Positions 62,606 to 64,000 of a stretch of DNA of 64,000 nucleotides are shown one piece after another. Under the pieces are notes generated by a model that was not told the DNA's origin, did not search any database, and was given only the letters and a program-made list of their open reading frames with translations. This stretch comes from Asaia sp037151935 (GTDB taxonomy: Bacteria > Pseudomonadota > Alphaproteobacteria > Acetobacterales > Acetobacteraceae), in NCBI RefSeq assembly GCF_051628905.1, contig NZ_CP157575.1:1798001-1862000 (forward strand). The letters are read 5' to 3'. The translations under genes were made by a program, and so were the position numbers. Position 1 is the stretch's first letter, and every line of letters begins with the position of its first letter.

Positions 62606-63196
62606 ATGACAACGATCGCGACGATACCGCGCAGCGCCCCCCCCCGCGAAGCTCTCACAGCTTGTGAGCGCGGCGAGTGGCAGCACTCCGCACTCTATGT
62701 CTGGATTGCGGGAAACTTCGAGTTTATGGAACGATCAATCAGCAGAGGCTGTGATCGTCGGGGAGATATTGCCAACGCTATCTACACTGGCGGTCTGAGA
62801 GCACGTCACGGCGGAGCAGCTGCTGTGAACACGATTAACTCCACCCCGTGCCATGCCAAAAAGGCGGCTCGATCTGCACTGGAGAAGCGAGAGCATGAGG
62901 CTGCGGCAAGTCAGTCTCATCGAGAAGCAACAATTACCGAACTTGCGAAGGAAAAAGCTGATCTTGACGCCGCCTCAGTCGCCCGCGCTGAAGCAGAACG
63001 CAAGCTCGAAATCTGCCAGATCGCTGGACGCGACAAGCGACAGTGGGGCCGCGAGCGGGGTGAGCGGTCAGATCAAATGAAACCGCATACTATAACGAAA
63101 GGCATCCGCATAAGGTACAGACTGGACGTACGTTCGATGATGCGTATCATGATGTGCCGATGCCATCTGGCTTGGGGTGCCCCCCAAACCCGATGA
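62606..63196 (+). CDS. Hypothetical protein with a coiled-coil segment
   Basis: About 196 residues from the ATG at 62606 (MTTIATIPRSAPPREALTAC). Residues about 95-150 are Ala/Glu/Lys-rich with a heptad-like pattern (EKREHEAAASQSHREATITE, LAKEKADLDAA). The C-terminal third is basic and irregular and may not be translated in this frame. No signal peptide and no known domain. Given the surrounding mobile DNA it could be a remnant. Confidence 0.4.
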   Translation: MTTIATIPRSAPPREALTACERGEWQHSALYVWIAGNFEFMERSISRGCDRRGDIANAIYTGGLRARHGGAAAVNTINSTPCHAKKAARSALEKREHEAAASQSHREATITELAKEKADLDAASVARAEAERKLEICQIAGRDKRQWGRERGERSDQMKPHTITKGIRIRYRLDVRSMMRIMMCRCHLAWGAPQTR

Positions 63197-63441
63197 ACAA
63201 TAGTAACACTGTCAGAATGGCGGCATAACAACTAGGTATAGCTTATTCAAACCCGAAAAATGTCCGGACGGACGGGTCCACCTCTGAAGGATTTTGAATT
63301 TCTGGGAACTCTTTCATGTAGCGCGATTTTTCCAGTAAAAAGCCCCATCTGTTTTAAAGTCTCTCCTGTGATATCCTCTCGGGAGTCCACACCGGGCAGC
63401 ATGATTGCGCCACCTAACCTATCCGGGAAGCCGACTTCTCT

Positions 63442-64000
63442 ATGCCAATTGCTCTTTCCACATTGTTCAGTTCTGCCAAGCACCTGCCCACGCTGCTTCC
63501 CCTGATGACGTTGATAGGGGTGGCGGGATGCAGCGCTCTTCCTGAGAGCGCACCGACAGAAAGTCGCATCCTCGCATCCGCAAAAAATCCAGACAAGAAC
63601 CCCCTTGGCTATCAGATCATCCCGATCACCCCCCAGACAACAGAAATCCTGTCGTCTGAAATACCACCCTTGATCTCCAGCCTTGATGGAAGCGGAGCAA
63701 CATATTTTCATAACGATCGGATTGGTCCAGGAGACGTTCTCACGATCACCATTTTCGAATTAGGAAGTGGGCTCTTTTCTCCGGGTGGTGGTGCGACTGC
63801 AGAAGCTGACGGCGCAAGTGGCGGGGCCGTTTCTGGCGGAATTACCGCTGGCGTGACCCATCAAAGTCTTCCACCCACACAAGTAGAAGCTGATGGCACC
63901 ATCGCCATTCCTTTTGTTGGGCGCCTTAGTGTTTCCGGTGTTACACCCCAATTCGTGTCAGAACAGATCCGAAGAAAACTCGAAGGAAAATCCCAAAATC
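63442..64000 (+). CDS. Capsule/exopolysaccharide export outer-membrane lipoprotein (Wza/KpsD/BexD-like), partial
   Basis: The frame is open from the ATG at 63442 to the right edge (186 codons). The N-terminus is a lipoprotein signal (LPTLLPLMTLIGVAGC, lipobox VAGC at about residue 31). The poly-export domain follows: IGPGDVLTITIFELG, then a Gly/Ala-rich insert, then VEADGTIAIPFVGRLSVSGVTP and QIRRKLEGK. This protein should form the outer-membrane channel for the polysaccharide handled by the KpsMTE-like genes at 55.6-58.3 kb, though here it is on the opposite strand and separated by IS DNA. Confidence 0.92.
   Translation, partial: MPIALSTLFSSAKHLPTLLPLMTLIGVAGCSALPESAPTESRILASAKNPDKNPLGYQIIPITPQTTEILSSEIPPLISSLDGSGATYFHNDRIGPGDVLTITIFELGSGLFSPGGGATAEADGASGGAVSGGITAGVTHQSLPPTQVEADGTIAIPFVGRLSVSGVTPQFVSEQIRRKLEGKSQN

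Noticed and set aside
63247..63711. A 154-codon minus-strand frame near the right edge
   Set aside because: Antisense to the export lipoprotein start, which has a lipobox and the poly-export domain.

Overview
The window reads as chromosome of an acetic acid bacterium (Acetobacteraceae, Alphaproteobacteria). The evidence is the end of a membrane PQQ-dependent dehydrogenase at the left edge, a GMC flavoprotein with its small subunit, several TonB receptors, a polyol catabolic operon, a Hint_2-domain protein of a type common in this family, and a GC-rich background. I cannot fix the genus from sequence alone; an Asaia- or Kozakia-like genome is only a guess. No rRNA, tRNA or CRISPR array was seen.

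Layout. 1-9 kb: PQQ dehydrogenase (partial), a glycosyltransferase, dcd, a two-gene dehydrogenase behind a very good Fur box, murA, and an FNR-type regulator divergent from an OmpW porin with an FNR box between them. 9-16 kb: a TonB receptor, a glycerophosphodiesterase, a HAD phosphatase, a Nudix hydrolase and htpG. 16-18.5 kb: an AT-richer island with a Hint-domain protein and a serine recombinase. 18.5-23 kb: a four-gene iron-siderophore operon with 4-base overlaps throughout (receptor, DUF3325, DUF3649, PepSY reductase-like protein) behind a candidate Fur box. 23-29 kb: a MarR-GNAT fusion, a DUF1460 protein, and a polyol operon (DeoR regulator, sugar kinase, GatZ-like protein, SDR dehydrogenase). 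29-53.4 kb: mostly housekeeping and transport genes, namely a NudK-like hydrolase, a bile-acid-symporter-like carrier, MscS, a Na+/H+ antiporter, the YhaO/YhaN repair pair, an orphan RND pump, an S9 peptidase, an L,D-transpeptidase, LysR/Rieske, aspA, MgtC and dnaB.

53.4-64 kb is an accessory region. It holds a decayed outer-membrane protein end, fragments of IS5- and IS701-type elements, an AT-rich capsule export block (ATPase, permease, KpsE-like protein, glycosyltransferase) on the minus strand, a second IS5-type copy in inverted orientation, a FitA/VapC-type toxin-antitoxin pair whose toxin start codon reads ACG, and the beginning of a Wza/KpsD-like export lipoprotein that runs off the right edge.

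Functional threads: iron control (two candidate Fur boxes), oxygen control (an FNR-like protein that keeps its cysteines, plus its box), a self-contained route from a polyol to fructose 6-phosphate, and a capsule locus apparently rearranged by insertion sequences. Three scattered clusters of GC-rich palindromes sit just after genes and look like a dispersed intergenic repeat family.
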